Below, in pieces: positions 34,370 to 44,948 of a stretch of 64,000 bases of DNA. The notes under the pieces were generated by a model, which made no database searches, was not told the origin of the DNA, and saw only the letters and a list, made by a program, of their open reading frames with translations. How positions within the stretch are numbered: the first letter of the stretch is position 1; each line of letters opens with the position of its first letter. A program made the translations under genes and the position numbers. The stretch lies in contig JBPYFJ010000152.1 in the NCBI GenBank assembly GCA_051985675.1, positions 33,393 through 97,392 of the forward strand, written 5' to 3'. Source of the stretch: JAFAXD01 sp051985675. GTDB lineage: Bacteria; Pseudomonadota; Alphaproteobacteria; Rhizobiales; Xanthobacteraceae.

Positions 34370-36199
34370 ATGGGAACACGCCTGGAGTTCCTCGCCGTGA
34401 CCGTGGGGACGGTGCTGATTGCTCAAATCGCGCAAGCCGCTGATCCGCCTCACAATGTCATCCTGTTCGTGCCGGACGGGCTGCGCGCGCTGGCGGTGAC
34501 CCCGCAAACCGCGCCCACCATGGCTGCGGTACGCGACCAGGGGGTCAATTTCGCCAATCCGCATTCCCTGTTCCCGACCTTCACCATGCCGAACTCGTCC
34601 GGGATGTCGACCGGGCACGAGCTCGGCGATACCGGCACGTTCAGCAACACGATATTCACCGGTTATCCGGTGGGGCCGGCCGGCGGCAGCGTGACGCCGT
34701 TCATCGAGAACGACGCCGTTCTCGGCGATATCGATGAACACTTCACCGGCAACTACGTCGACGAGGAGTCGATCCTCAAGGCGGCACGGGGAAAGAGTCT
34801 CAGCACGGCTGCCATCGGCAAGGTCGGCCCCGTTCTGGTCTTCGACCATACCGAGCGCACTGGCGAGCAGACGATCATCGTCGATGACGCAACCGGAAGC
34901 GCGTCCGGAATTCCGTTGTCGCAAGCCATGAAAGACGCCCTCACGGCCGCCGGTCTGCCGTTGGTCGCGCCCACGCGCGGCGACAATGGGCCTCCCGGTG
35001 ATTTCCAGAAGCCCGGCACCAAAGTCGCGAATGTCGCCCAGCAGGCGTACTTCGCCAAGGTGGCGACCGAAGTCGTGCTGCCGATGTTCAAGGCGCGCAA
35101 CAAGCCGTTCGTCTTGGTGTTCTGGTCGCGCGATCCCGACGGGACGCAGCACAATCAGGGCGACAGCCTCAACGAGGTGAGGCCGGGCATCAACGGGCCG
35201 ACCTCGCTCGCAGCCGTTAAGAACGCCGACGACAATCTCAACGCATTGCGGCAGGCACTCGATCGACTGGGGCTTGCTGCGACGACCGACATCGTCATTG
35301 CGGCCGATCACGGCTTCTCGACGATCTCGAAACAGAGTTCCACGAGCCCGGCCGCGAAGGCCGAATACAAGGATGTGCCGAAAGGGTTCCTGCCGCCCGG
35401 CTTTGTCGCGATCGATATCGCCAAGGCGCTCGGCCTCGGGCTCTATGATCCGGACGCCAAAAATGCACCGGTCGCCGACAACGCCCATCCGGTGCGCGGC
35501 GACGGTTTGATCGGCGCGGACCCGGCCAAGCCGGACGTGGTGGTTGCAGCCAATGGCGGCTCCAACTTGGTCTACCTGCCCAACGACGATCGCGCGCTCG
35601 CCGCGAAAGTGATCGACGCCTTGCTCGCGCAGGATTACGTCAGCGGTCTGTTCGTCAACGACAACCTCGGTTCGTTTCCGGGGACGCTGCCGCTGTCGGC
35701 GATCGGTCTGAAAGGCGCAGCCGTCACGCCGGCGCCGGCGATCGTCATCAATTTCCGCTCGTTCGCGACCGGCTGCGACCAGCCCGTGATGTGCACAGTC
35801 GAGGTCGCCGACTCGACCCTGCAGCAGGGACAGGGGATGCACGGCAATTTCAGCCGCGCCGATACCATGAACTTCATGGCGGCGATCGGACCCGGGTTCA
35901 AGGCCAAGTTCGTCGACCAAACCCCGACCAGCAACGCCGACGTCGGGCGCACGATCGCGCACCTGCTCGGCCTCTCCATCCCCAGCAAAGGCCTACTGCT
36001 CGGACGTGTCATGAGCGAAGCGCTGCCCGATGGAAAGACGCCGACTGTGACGGCCCAGACCGTGCGCTCGCCGGCTGCGAACGGCTTGAGCACCGTTCTG
36101 GTCCGGTACGACGTCGATGGCGTTCCTTACTTTGACGTCGCGGGCTTCCCCGGCCGGACCGTCGGCCTGGACGAGAAGAAGGCCGCCAGCGCGCAATAG
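34370..36199 (+). CDS. Secreted alkaline-phosphatase-superfamily phosphodiesterase
   Basis: A 609-aa exported enzyme of the type I phosphodiesterase / nucleotide pyrophosphatase group. Signal peptide LAVTVGTVLIAQIAQAAD; metal ligands in HNVILFVPDGLRAL (Asp) and TDIVIAADHGFST (Asp-His). The nucleophile Ser/Thr is likely in the PTFTMPNSSGMSTGHELGDTG segment, and a later His lies in GMHGNFSRADTMNFM. GGGAG precedes the ATG. It stands alone after the metal cluster and converges on the molybdopterin fusion gene with 3 nt between. Substrate unknown; a phosphate-ester or phospholipid head group is possible. Confidence 0.88.
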   Translation: MGTRLEFLAVTVGTVLIAQIAQAADPPHNVILFVPDGLRALAVTPQTAPTMAAVRDQGVNFANPHSLFPTFTMPNSSGMSTGHELGDTGTFSNTIFTGYPVGPAGGSVTPFIENDAVLGDIDEHFTGNYVDEESILKAARGKSLSTAAIGKVGPVLVFDHTERTGEQTIIVDDATGSASGIPLSQAMKDALTAAGLPLVAPTRGDNGPPGDFQKPGTKVANVAQQAYFAKVATEVVLPMFKARNKPFVLVFWSRDPDGTQHNQGDSLNEVRPGINGPTSLAAVKNADDNLNALRQALDRLGLAATTDIVIAADHGFSTISKQSSTSPAAKAEYKDVPKGFLPPGFVAIDIAKALGLGLYDPDAKNAPVADNAHPVRGDGLIGADPAKPDVVVAANGGSNLVYLPNDDRALAAKVIDALLAQDYVSGLFVNDNLGSFPGTLPLSAIGLKGAAVTPAPAIVINFRSFATGCDQPVMCTVEVADSTLQQGQGMHGNFSRADTMNFMAAIGPGFKAKFVDQTPTSNADVGRTIAHLLGLSIPSKGLLLGRVMSEALPDGKTPTVTAQTVRSPAANGLSTVLVRYDVDGVPYFDVAGFPGRTVGLDEKKAASAQ

Positions 36200-36202
36200 C
36201 GC

Positions 36203-37822
36203 TCAGGGCGCGCCTTCGATCTCGGCCTTAACCGCGTCGAGCGCGTCGGGAGTGTCAACGTCGACGAGGGCTGCCTTGTCGGCCGGCACTTCGATCACGG
36301 CCTCTTGATAGCCGACGATCAAATGCCGTGCCCCGACGTCGCCGTCGAGGCTCGCAAGATCGGGAAAGAAGCGGCGCGACCACACGACCGGATTGCCGCG
36401 CTTGCCCGCAATCGTCGGAACCACGACCAGCGCGCCGCGCTCGGGATCGAACGCCGCAATCAGGCGATCGATCAAGCCCGCATCGACATGTGGCATGTCG
36501 CCAAGGCAGACAATCGCGCCATCGACATCAGCCGGCAGCGCCGCGATGCCCGCCTTGAGCGAGGTAGACAGGCCATCGGCGAAATTCGGGTTGTGCACAA
36601 ACTCCACGGCGAGCCCGCTCAGCGCGGCCTCTACCCGATCGCGTTGATGGCCCGTGATCACGATCACCGGGCGAGCCCGCGAGGCGAGTACCTGTTCGAC
36701 CACGATACGCACCATCGGCCGCCCGCCGATGTCAGCCAGCAGTTTGTTTGGTCCTCCCATCCGGGTGGACCGGCCGGCCGCCAGCACGATCGCTGCAACG
36801 CGCCGGCCAGCCGCGTCAGCGCTTGCGCGCGGCTGGGGTCGCGTCACGATTTCCATCAGCAGTCCGCCAACCCCCATGCCGACGATGTCGTGGCGCGTTA
36901 CGTCGAGCCCGCACAGCAGCCGCGCCAGCACCCAGTCGAAGCCGTTTTCCTTGGGCGAGCGCGCACAGCCCGGTGCGCCGAGCACCGCGCGCCCGCCAAC
37001 CGAGCCGATCAGCATCAGATTGCCGGGGTCGACCGGCATGCCGAAATGTTCGACCTGTCCGCTCGCCGCTTCGATCGCCGCCGGGATGACGTCGCGCCGG
37101 TCCGCAATCGCGGACGCGCCGAAAATAATGACCAGCTCGGCACCAGCCGCGAGCGTTTCGTCCAATGCCTTGGCAAGCGCGGTGGCGTCGTGCGGCACGC
37201 GCCGTTCGGCGATGATGCTTGCGCCGGCAGGCGACAATCGGTCCGCGGTTACGCGCAAGGTCTTCTCAATAACTTTGTCGGCGAGGCCGGGAAGCACGGT
37301 CGAGATGATGCCGACGCGCTTGATCCTGTAGGGCGCGACCCGCACCAGCGGTTTGGCGGCGCGCGCGACGCTCACCGCCTTGTCACGGGCCGGACCGGCG
37401 ACCGCGAATGGAATGATCTTGACGGTCGCGACCATCTTGCCGGGCACAACCGGCGCATAAGCGCCGAGTGTTGCAAGCGTGATGTCGGGATCGACTTCGT
37501 TGAGACGATCGATCGCGCCGCGATCGACCGCCAGCACGCCGCCGACCTCGGCGAACAAATTGGCGCGGCCAGTGAAGGCCTGATCCACTCGCACGCCCTC
37601 GCCCGCCGCCGCCGACGCGATGTCGCCGGCGGCTTCGTCTTCGGAGACGTCGCCGGGCTCCAGTCGGGCGACCGTGATGGCCGCGATGCCAGCCTTGGTC
37701 AGCGCCTCGATCTCGGCCTTGCCGACCAGCGTGCCCTTCTTGAGCACGAGGCCATCCTTGCGGATCGAGTGCACGACGATGCCGCCAAGCGCTTGTGCCG
37801 GTGCGACCGAACCGAATTTCAC
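36203..37822 (-). CDS. Molybdopterin-binding domain / MocA-like nucleotidyltransferase fusion
   Basis: A 539-aa two-domain protein. Residues 1 to about 340 resemble molybdopterin-binding (MoeA/MogA-type) sequences, with VIIFGASAIADRRDVIPAAIE and a HFGMPVDPGNLMLIG stretch. From about 345 comes a MobA/MocA domain with the nucleotide motif IVLAAGRSTRMGGPNKLL and VCLGDMPHVD. It would insert CTP on molybdopterin to make MCD, the cofactor form of CoxL-type enzymes. The GTG start overlaps the XdhC stop by 4 nt, making it the last gene of the cox operon. Confidence 0.85.
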   Translation of the reverse strand: MKFGSVAPAQALGGIVVHSIRKDGLVLKKGTLVGKAEIEALTKAGIAAITVARLEPGDVSEDEAAGDIASAAAGEGVRVDQAFTGRANLFAEVGGVLAVDRGAIDRLNEVDPDITLATLGAYAPVVPGKMVATVKIIPFAVAGPARDKAVSVARAAKPLVRVAPYRIKRVGIISTVLPGLADKVIEKTLRVTADRLSPAGASIIAERRVPHDATALAKALDETLAAGAELVIIFGASAIADRRDVIPAAIEAASGQVEHFGMPVDPGNLMLIGSVGGRAVLGAPGCARSPKENGFDWVLARLLCGLDVTRHDIVGMGVGGLLMEIVTRPQPRASADAAGRRVAAIVLAAGRSTRMGGPNKLLADIGGRPMVRIVVEQVLASRARPVIVITGHQRDRVEAALSGLAVEFVHNPNFADGLSTSLKAGIAALPADVDGAIVCLGDMPHVDAGLIDRLIAAFDPERGALVVVPTIAGKRGNPVVWSRRFFPDLASLDGDVGARHLIVGYQEAVIEVPADKAALVDVDTPDALDAVKAEIEGAP

Positions 37823-38511
37823 GGTGCGGGCTCCGGAGGCAATCGCAAGCCAGCCGTCATCTGACCAAGAATCGCGACGGCGATTTCGGGGGGAGACACG
37901 GCGCCGATCGCAAGCCCGATCGGCGCATGAATGCGCGCCAACGCATCATCGCTCGCGCCCTGTGCCTTCAGGCGCTCGATACGGCGCCCGTGCGTTTTTC
38001 GGGAGCCGAGCGCCCCGATGTAAAAACAATCGCGCGCGAGCGCGTGCAGCAAGGCGGGATCGTCGATCTTGGGATCATGCGTGAGGGCGACGAATGCCGT
38101 GTACCGATCGATCGCGAGCGGCGGCAGCGCGACGTCCGGCCATTCCGGGATCAGCTTCACGTCGGGGAAACGTTCGGGCGTTGCAAACGCCGTGCGGGGA
38201 TCGACAATCGTCACGTCGTAGCCGAGAAGGCCGGCCATTGGAGCCAGCGCCTGGCTGATGTGCACTGCTCCGGTAATGACGAGGCGCGGCGGCGGGACAT
38301 GCGCCGTGACGAAGACCTTGCCCTGCGGCGTTTCCTCCATCCCGCTCTTGCCGCTGCGCAGGTGCGCTTCGAGCACGCCCTTCAGCGGATCCCCGGCAAT
38401 GTCGGCGGCCTTGATCAGTCGCTGCTCGCCGCTCGCCTCATCGGTGACGACGAACACCGCCCGGCGCGCCGCGCGCTCGGCATTGAGAGCTCTGAGGATA
38501 TCGAGCCGCAT
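37819..38511 (-). CDS. XdhC family protein, C-terminal (Rossmann) half
   Basis: A 230-aa protein carrying the XdhC Rossmann domain: HISQALAPMAGLLGYDVTIVDPR, YTAFVALTHDPKIDDPALL and GALGSRKTHGRRIERL. XdhC proteins bind, sulphurate and insert the molybdenum cofactor into xanthine-dehydrogenase-type enzymes. It is separate from the XdhC N-terminal domain encoded 6 nt upstream, a split seen in cox clusters (CoxF/CoxI-like). Probably serves CoxL. Confidence 0.88.
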   Translation of the reverse strand: MRLDILRALNAERAARRAVFVVTDEASGEQRLIKAADIAGDPLKGVLEAHLRSGKSGMEETPQGKVFVTAHVPPPRLVITGAVHISQALAPMAGLLGYDVTIVDPRTAFATPERFPDVKLIPEWPDVALPPLAIDRYTAFVALTHDPKIDDPALLHALARDCFYIGALGSRKTHGRRIERLKAQGASDDALARIHAPIGLAIGAVSPPEIAVAILGQMTAGLRLPPEPAP

Positions 38512-38517
38512 GAACTG

Positions 38518-38841
38518 CTAATCGATCTTCTCAACGTAAACCCGGATGGTGCCGCCGCAGGACAGTCCGACCTTCCAGGCGGTCTCGTCGGCGACCCCGA
38601 ATTCAAGCGTCTTTGGTTTGCCGGATTCGATCACGTCGATGGCCTCCGCCACCACCGCGCCCTCCACGCAGCCGCCCGAGACCGAACCGAGAAAATTTCC
38701 CTGATCGTCAATCACCAGATTGGAGCCGACCGGACGTGGGGCCGACCCCCAAGTTTCGACCACGGTCGCAAGCGCTACACCGCGGCCGTCACGCCGCCAA
38801 TCCTCCGCCGCTTTGAGGATATCGTCATCACGCGCCAGCAT
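38518..38841 (-). CDS. XdhC family protein, N-terminal domain
   Basis: A 107-aa stand-alone XdhC/CoxI N-terminal domain: GVALATVVETWGSAPRPVGSN, FLGSVSGGCVEGAVV and VGLSCGGTIRVYVE. The two Gly-Cys motifs (GGCVEG and SCGG) are the conserved cysteines thought to handle the terminal sulphur of the cofactor. It pairs with the Rossmann half encoded 6 nt downstream; together they equal one full XdhC. Confidence 0.9.
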   Translation of the reverse strand: MLARDDDILKAAEDWRRDGRGVALATVVETWGSAPRPVGSNLVIDDQGNFLGSVSGGCVEGAVVAEAIDVIESGKPKTLEFGVADETAWKVGLSCGGTIRVYVEKID

Positions 38842-38912
38842 GTGAACCTCCGAATGTCCTAACTAAAATATGGTTTGCGTTCGCCGGGTCGGCAATGACA
38901 GAGCACCCATGT

Positions 38913-40118
38913 TCAAGCCACCTTGCGCAGCCACGCTTGGCCTTCCTGTGTCCTGGTGCCGGGCCCTGACAGCGACCCGACGAGATCGGTCAGCGAGTCG
39001 AGGTTGTGGACCGGCCGGAACTCGTCGACGTGGGGCAGCATCGCCTGCACGCCCTTGGCTTTGGCCTCGAACCCCTCGTAGCGCAGCAGTGGATTGAGCC
39101 AGATCAGCCTGCGGCACGAGCGATGCAGCCGATCGATCTCGAACGCGAGCCGGTCATCGGGATCGCGTTCGAGCCCATCGGTGATGAGCAGCACGATCGC
39201 GCCCTGGGTCAACACGCGGCGCGCCCAGAGCTTGTTGAACATGTGAAGCGAGGTCGCGATGCGGGTGCCGCCCGACCAGTCCAGAACCTGGGCCGAGCAC
39301 GAGGCCAGCGCTTCGTCCGGATCCTTGGCCTTGAGCGCGCGCGTGACGTTGGTCAGGCGCGTACCAAACAGAAACGAATGCACGCGCTTGCGCGCATCGG
39401 TGACCGCATGCAGGAAATGCAGGAACAACCGGGTGTAGTCGGTCATCGAGCCCGAAATATCGAGCAGCGCTACCAGCGGCGGGATCTTGGTTTTCGGTCC
39501 GAGGTACTTGAGGTCGATGAGCGCGCCACCACCCTTGAGGCTCGAGCGCAGCGTGCGCCGCATATCGACGATCCGACCGTGGCGGTCCGGCGCAAGCCTG
39601 CGCGATTTCATCTCGTCGAGCGGCAGCACCAATCGCTTGATCGCAAGCTTGGCGGCAGCGATTTCCGCCGCCGTCATCTGCGCGAAATCCTTCTTCTGCA
39701 GCACCTCCTGGTCCGACACCGTGAGACGCATGTCGATCTCGAGCTCGCGCACGTCCTGCTGAAGCCGGTCGCTCAGCCCGGAGAACAGCGCTTCCTGCAC
39801 GCGCTGGGCTCCGGCCTTGGGCTGCTCCGGTTCGGTTCCCGGCGCCTGCGGCAGCGTCATGCCCAGAAGCTGCTCGAGGTAGCCGCGTCGCTTGAAGAAG
39901 ATCCGAAAAGCCTGGTCGAACAGAACCGAATGCTCGTGGCGATTCACGAACACCGCATGGAGCGTCCAATAAAAGTCGTCGCGGGTGCCGACGCCTGCGT
40001 TCTCGACCGCCGCCAGCGCGTCGAGCACGGCGCCCGGCCCAACCGGTATCCCAGCAGCGCGCAGGGCGCGTGCAAAGTAAACGATGTTTTCGGCCAGTCG
40101 GCCGTCCGCTGCGCTCAT
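38913..40118 (-). CDS. coxE: VWA-domain protein CoxE
   Basis: A 401-aa protein with a C-terminal von Willebrand A domain. The MIDAS motif lies in LVALLDISGSMTDYTRLF, with a later LLITDGLERDPDDRL. The N-terminal half is the helical CoxE-type region. CoxE works with the MoxR ATPase CoxD in maturation of the CO-dehydrogenase active site. It starts 6 nt after coxD in the same direction. Confidence 0.92.
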   Translation of the reverse strand: MSAADGRLAENIVYFARALRAAGIPVGPGAVLDALAAVENAGVGTRDDFYWTLHAVFVNRHEHSVLFDQAFRIFFKRRGYLEQLLGMTLPQAPGTEPEQPKAGAQRVQEALFSGLSDRLQQDVRELEIDMRLTVSDQEVLQKKDFAQMTAAEIAAAKLAIKRLVLPLDEMKSRRLAPDRHGRIVDMRRTLRSSLKGGGALIDLKYLGPKTKIPPLVALLDISGSMTDYTRLFLHFLHAVTDARKRVHSFLFGTRLTNVTRALKAKDPDEALASCSAQVLDWSGGTRIATSLHMFNKLWARRVLTQGAIVLLITDGLERDPDDRLAFEIDRLHRSCRRLIWLNPLLRYEGFEAKAKGVQAMLPHVDEFRPVHNLDSLTDLVGSLSGPGTRTQEGQAWLRKVA

Positions 40119-40124
40119 GACGCG

Positions 40125-41051
<927 letters not shown>

Positions 41052-41065
41052 AAAAAGGACCTTCT

Positions 41066-41083
41066 CCCCGCCCGCTGGCGGGG
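41066..41083 (-). other. GC hairpin between coxM and coxD
   Basis: CCCCGCC - CGCT - GGCGGGG forms a perfect 7-bp stem just upstream of the coxD start on the transcribed strand. A T-run (CCTTTTTG) follows about 9 nt later, too far for a classical terminator. It could partly end or stabilise the structural-gene transcript. Confidence 0.4.
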
Positions 41084-41211
41084 CAAATCCATGGAACCGG
41101 CAGGTGATATAAGCCCGAACACCGCGAGTTCAAAACCCGCAGGTGGGTATCCGCCATACGCTTGCGAGGCACCGGCTCGCAACCCGCCGCCGCTCCGCCG
41201 TTCGCGGCGCC

Positions 41212-42027
41212 TTACTCCTCCCCGCCCTTCTCCAGCGCGGCCGCGACCGCCCGGCGGGCGCACACGCCGACCAGATGGGCGCGGTACTCGGCGCTGCCGT
41301 GGATATCGCCTGCCAAGCCGTCGGCCGGGATGGTGAGACCCTCCAGCGACTTGGGCGAGAACCGCTTCTTAAGCGCCTCCTCGAAGGACGGAACGCGGAA
41401 CACGCCGGACGCGCCTGCTCCGGTCACCGCGACCCTGATCTCCGACGGGCGTTTTGCCGCAAAGACCCCGACCAGTGCGAAGCGCGAGGCCTGATTGCGA
41501 AACTTGTAGTAGCCGGCCTTCTTGGGGATCGGGAACGTGACCTTGGTGATGATCTCATTCGGCTCGAGCGCGGTCTCAAACAGACCCTTGAAGAACTCGT
41601 CGGCAACGATCTTGCGCTTGTTGGTGACGATGGTCGCCCCCAACCCGAGGCAGGCGGCCGGATAGTCGGCGTTGGGATCGTTGTTGGCGATCGAGCCGCC
41701 GATCGTACCCCGGTGGCGGACCGCGGGATCACCGATCAGGCCGGCGAGGTAAGCGAGCGCCGGAATCGCTTTCTGCACGACCTCCGAATTGGCGACGTCG
41801 TTGTGCCGCGCCATGGCACCGATCGTCACCGAACGGCCGGCCTGCGTGATGTCGGCCATGCCCTCGACTTCGCCGAGGTCGATGATGTTGGAGGGCGAGG
41901 CGAGCCGCTGCTTCATGGTCGGCAGCAGCGTCTGTCCACCCGCGAGGAGTTTCGCCTCCTCGAGTTTTTCCAGCATGTTGGCGGCGTGCCGCAGGCCGGT
42001 GGCACGGTGATAGGTGAAAGCGTACAT
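41212..42027 (-). CDS. coxM: CO-dehydrogenase-type medium (FAD) subunit CoxM
   Basis: A 271-aa FAD-binding subunit of the xanthine-dehydrogenase family. FAD motifs are LLAGGQTLLPTMKQRLASP (about 30-50) and TIGGSIANNDPNADYPA (about 105-122). The C-terminal domain contains FRNQASRFALVGVFAA. It passes electrons from CoxS to a quinone or other acceptor. It is 12 nt after coxL in the same direction. Confidence 0.95.
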   Translation of the reverse strand: MYAFTYHRATGLRHAANMLEKLEEAKLLAGGQTLLPTMKQRLASPSNIIDLGEVEGMADITQAGRSVTIGAMARHNDVANSEVVQKAIPALAYLAGLIGDPAVRHRGTIGGSIANNDPNADYPAACLGLGATIVTNKRKIVADEFFKGLFETALEPNEIITKVTFPIPKKAGYYKFRNQASRFALVGVFAAKRPSEIRVAVTGAGASGVFRVPSFEEALKKRFSPKSLEGLTIPADGLAGDIHGSAEYRAHLVGVCARRAVAAALEKGGEE

Positions 42028-42039
42028 GCAAGCCTCCGT

Positions 42040-44409
42040 TTACTCCGCCGCCGCGCGGCTCTTGTTGCGTTTCTGCAGCGCGCTCCAGACCGCCGCCGGC
42101 GTTGCCGGCATGTCGATCTTCTCGGTCCCGAGCGCATCGGTAATCGCGTTCATCACCGCCGCCGGCGCCGCGATCGCGCCGGCCTCGCCGCATCCTTTGA
42201 TGCCGAGCGGGTTCGATGGACATTTGGTGACTGTCATGTCGACCTTGAGCGAGGGCAGATTGTCCGCTCGCGGCATGGCGTAATCCATGTAGGACCCGGT
42301 CACGAGCTGCCCGTTGTCGCTGTAGACGGTATGCTCGAGCAGCGCCTGCCCGACGCCTTGCGCGACGCCGCCGTGCACCTGACCCTCGACGATCATCGGA
42401 TTGATGACGGTTCCAAAATCGTCGACCGCAGTCCAGCCGACAATGTTGGTCTCGCCGGTGTCGGTGTCGATCTCGACCTCGCAGATGTGACATCCCGCCG
42501 GGAACGTGAAGTTGGTCGGGTCGTAGAACGCGGCCTCTTTCAGCCCGGGCTCGATCTCGCCGGTCGGGAACTTGTGCGCCACATAGGCCGCAAGCGCGAG
42601 CTCGCCCCAGGCGACCGATTTGTCGGTGCCGGCGACCGTGAACTTACCGTCCTTGAAGACAATGTCGCCTTCGGCGGCCTCGAGCAGATGTGCCGCGATT
42701 TTCTTGGCTTTGGCCTCGACCTTGTCGAGCGCCTTCACGATCGCCGACATGCCGACCGCGCCGGAGCGGGAGCCATAGGTTCCCATGCCGAACTGCACCT
42801 TGTCGGTGTCGCCATGGACGACCGTCACCTGATCGATCGAGATGCCGAGCCGTTCGGCCACGAGCTGGGCGAACGTGGTTTCGTGGCCCTGACCGTGCTG
42901 ATGGCAGCCGGTCAGAAGTTCGACCGACCCGGTCGGGTTGACCCGCACCTCGGCCGATTCCCACAGCCCAACGCCGGCGCCAAGCTGCCCGACGAGCGCC
43001 GACGGCGCCACGCCGCACGCTTCGATGTAGGTCGCGAAGCCGATGCCGCGCAGCTTTCCGAGCTTCTCGGACTCGCGCTTGCGTTTGCCGAAACCCTTGT
43101 AGTCGTGAATCTGCAGCGCTTTCGCCAGCGAAGCATTGTAGTCGCCGGCGTCGTAGAGCGAGGCAACCGACGTCTGATAGGGGAACGCCTTGACGAAATT
43201 TTTCCTGCGTAAATCCGCCGGCTCGATGCTGAGCTCGCGCGCCGCGGCTTCCACCAATCTTTCGACCACGTAGGTCGCCTCGGGACGCCCGGCGCCCCGA
43301 TAAGCGTCGACCGGTACGGTGTTGGTGTAGACCGCATCGACCTCGCAATAGATGTGCGGGATCGCGTATTGGCCCGAGAGCAGGGTTGCATAGAGAAACG
43401 TCGGCACCGCCGACGAGAAGGTCGACATGTAGGCGCCGAGATTGGCGACGGTATGCACCTTGAGGCCTGTGATCCTATTGTCGGCGTCGAAGGCCATCTC
43501 CGCCCGGGTGACGTGATCGCGGCCGTGGGCGTCGGAGATGAAGCTCTCCGAGCGCTCGGCGGTCCACTTCACCGGGCGGTTGACCTTTCGCGCCGCCCAC
43601 AGACACACAACCTCTTCGGGATAAATGAAGATCTTGGACCCGAAACCGCCACCGACGTCCGGAGCGATCACCCGCAGCTTGTTTTCGGGCGCCATGCCGA
43701 CAAATGCCGAGATCACGAGCCGCGCCACGTGCGGATTTTGGGTCGCATTCCAGAGCGTGAGGCTCTCGCTGCCGGAATCGTACTCGGCCAATGCCGCACG
43801 CGGTTCCATTGCGTTCGGGACCAGGCGGTTGTTCACGAACTCGAGTCTAGTGACGTGCTTGGCCGCCTTGAACGCGGCCGCGGTCGCATCGGCGTCTCCG
43901 AGATGCCAGTTGTAGATCGTATTGTTGGGAGCGATGTCGTGGATCTGGGGAGCGCCCTTGGCCGCCGCCTTTGCCGGATCAACCACCGACGGGAGGACCT
44001 CGTAGTCGATGGCAACTTTTTCGGCCGCGTCCTTGGCTTGCGCCAGCGTTTCCGCGATCACGACCGCGACCGGGTCGCCCACGTGGCAGGCTTTGCCGAC
44101 GGCGAGCGCCGGATGCGGCGCCATCTTCATTGGCGAGCCGTCCTTCGACAGCACGGTCCAGCCGCAGATCAAGCCGCCGAGCTTGCTCTCGGCAAATTCC
44201 GCCCCGGTGGCAACCGCGACCACGCCCGGCATCGCAGCTGCTGCCTTGGTATCAATGCGTTTGAGCTTGGCGTGCGCGTGCGGCGAGCGGATGAAGTAGA
44301 TGTGCGTTTGACCGGGCCGACTGACGTCGTCGGTGTATTGACCTTTGCCGGTCACGAAACGGAGATCTTCTTTGCGGCGCACCGCGGCGCCGATTCCGGT
44401 AGCACTCAT
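42040..44409 (-). CDS. coxL: CO-dehydrogenase-type large molybdenum subunit CoxL (form II)
   Basis: A 789-aa molybdopterin-binding subunit. The active-site loop reads VDAYRGAGRPEATY: AYRGAGR marks form II enzymes, as opposed to the AYxCSFR of true (form I) CO dehydrogenases. The catalytic Glu lies in IKGCGEAGAIAAP, and GCHQHGQGHETTF contacts the cofactor. Form II enzymes have low or unproven CO activity and may oxidise other small substrates. GGGAGGAAG precedes the ATG. The accessory genes are all present, so the enzyme is likely active. Confidence 0.95.
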   Translation of the reverse strand: MSATGIGAAVRRKEDLRFVTGKGQYTDDVSRPGQTHIYFIRSPHAHAKLKRIDTKAAAAMPGVVAVATGAEFAESKLGGLICGWTVLSKDGSPMKMAPHPALAVGKACHVGDPVAVVIAETLAQAKDAAEKVAIDYEVLPSVVDPAKAAAKGAPQIHDIAPNNTIYNWHLGDADATAAAFKAAKHVTRLEFVNNRLVPNAMEPRAALAEYDSGSESLTLWNATQNPHVARLVISAFVGMAPENKLRVIAPDVGGGFGSKIFIYPEEVVCLWAARKVNRPVKWTAERSESFISDAHGRDHVTRAEMAFDADNRITGLKVHTVANLGAYMSTFSSAVPTFLYATLLSGQYAIPHIYCEVDAVYTNTVPVDAYRGAGRPEATYVVERLVEAAARELSIEPADLRRKNFVKAFPYQTSVASLYDAGDYNASLAKALQIHDYKGFGKRKRESEKLGKLRGIGFATYIEACGVAPSALVGQLGAGVGLWESAEVRVNPTGSVELLTGCHQHGQGHETTFAQLVAERLGISIDQVTVVHGDTDKVQFGMGTYGSRSGAVGMSAIVKALDKVEAKAKKIAAHLLEAAEGDIVFKDGKFTVAGTDKSVAWGELALAAYVAHKFPTGEIEPGLKEAAFYDPTNFTFPAGCHICEVEIDTDTGETNIVGWTAVDDFGTVINPMIVEGQVHGGVAQGVGQALLEHTVYSDNGQLVTGSYMDYAMPRADNLPSLKVDMTVTKCPSNPLGIKGCGEAGAIAAPAAVMNAITDALGTEKIDMPATPAAVWSALQKRNKSRAAAE

Positions 44410-44453
44410 AGCGCTTCCTCCCGGAGTTCGTTGAACCTCCCGCTTAGACCGCT

Positions 44454-44948
44454 CTATTCGGCGGCTTGCCGTGATACGCCGCTGCCCATCGCCTTGGCGC
44501 CGGCCGCAATGGCCTTCACGATGTTATGGTAGCCGGTGCACCGGCAGATATTGCCTTCGAGCTCCTCGCGAATGATGCGCTCCGCAAGGTCGTTCCCCTT
44601 TCGGTTCACCAGATCGACGGCGGTCATGATCATGCCAGGCGTACAGAAGCCGCACTGCAATCCGTGGTGCTCGCGGAACGCTTCCTGCATCGGATGCAGT
44701 TGGGCGCCGTGGGCCAGGCCCTCGATGGTCAACACGTCGGCGCCTTGCGCGCTCAGCGCCAGCATCGTGCAGGATTTGACCGCTTTGCCGTTGACGTGAA
44801 CCACGCACGCGCCGCATTGCGACGTGTCGCAACCGACATGGGTTCCGGTGAGCCGGAGGTTCTCGCGCAAGAACTGCACCAGCAGGGTGCGCGGATCGAC
44901 ATCGGCTTTGACGTCCTTGCCGTTCACCTTCATGGAAACACTGGGCAT
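44454..44948 (-). CDS. coxS: CO-dehydrogenase-type small 2Fe-2S subunit CoxS
   Basis: A 164-aa iron-sulphur subunit. The first cluster, plant ferredoxin type, uses GCDTSQCGACVVHVNGKAVKSC; the second uses QCGFCTPGMIM and CRCTGYHNI. It carries electrons from the Mo centre to FAD. Its ATG follows GGGGAGAAG. It is the first gene of the cox structural block, so the promoter should be in the 311 bp upstream. Confidence 0.96.
   Translation of the reverse strand: MPSVSMKVNGKDVKADVDPRTLLVQFLRENLRLTGTHVGCDTSQCGACVVHVNGKAVKSCTMLALSAQGADVLTIEGLAHGAQLHPMQEAFREHHGLQCGFCTPGMIMTAVDLVNRKGNDLAERIIREELEGNICRCTGYHNIVKAIAAGAKAMGSGVSRQAAE

Noticed and set aside
36203..37822. Considered a frameshifted merger of two genes (MoeA-like and MocA)
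   Set aside because: The frame is continuous for 539 codons, and such molybdopterin-binding/transferase fusions are known near molybdenum hydroxylase genes.
41143..43212. Long plus-strand frame across coxM and coxL
   Set aside because: CoxM and CoxL motifs are unambiguous on the minus strand; the plus-strand product is Arg/Asp/His-rich with no domain.
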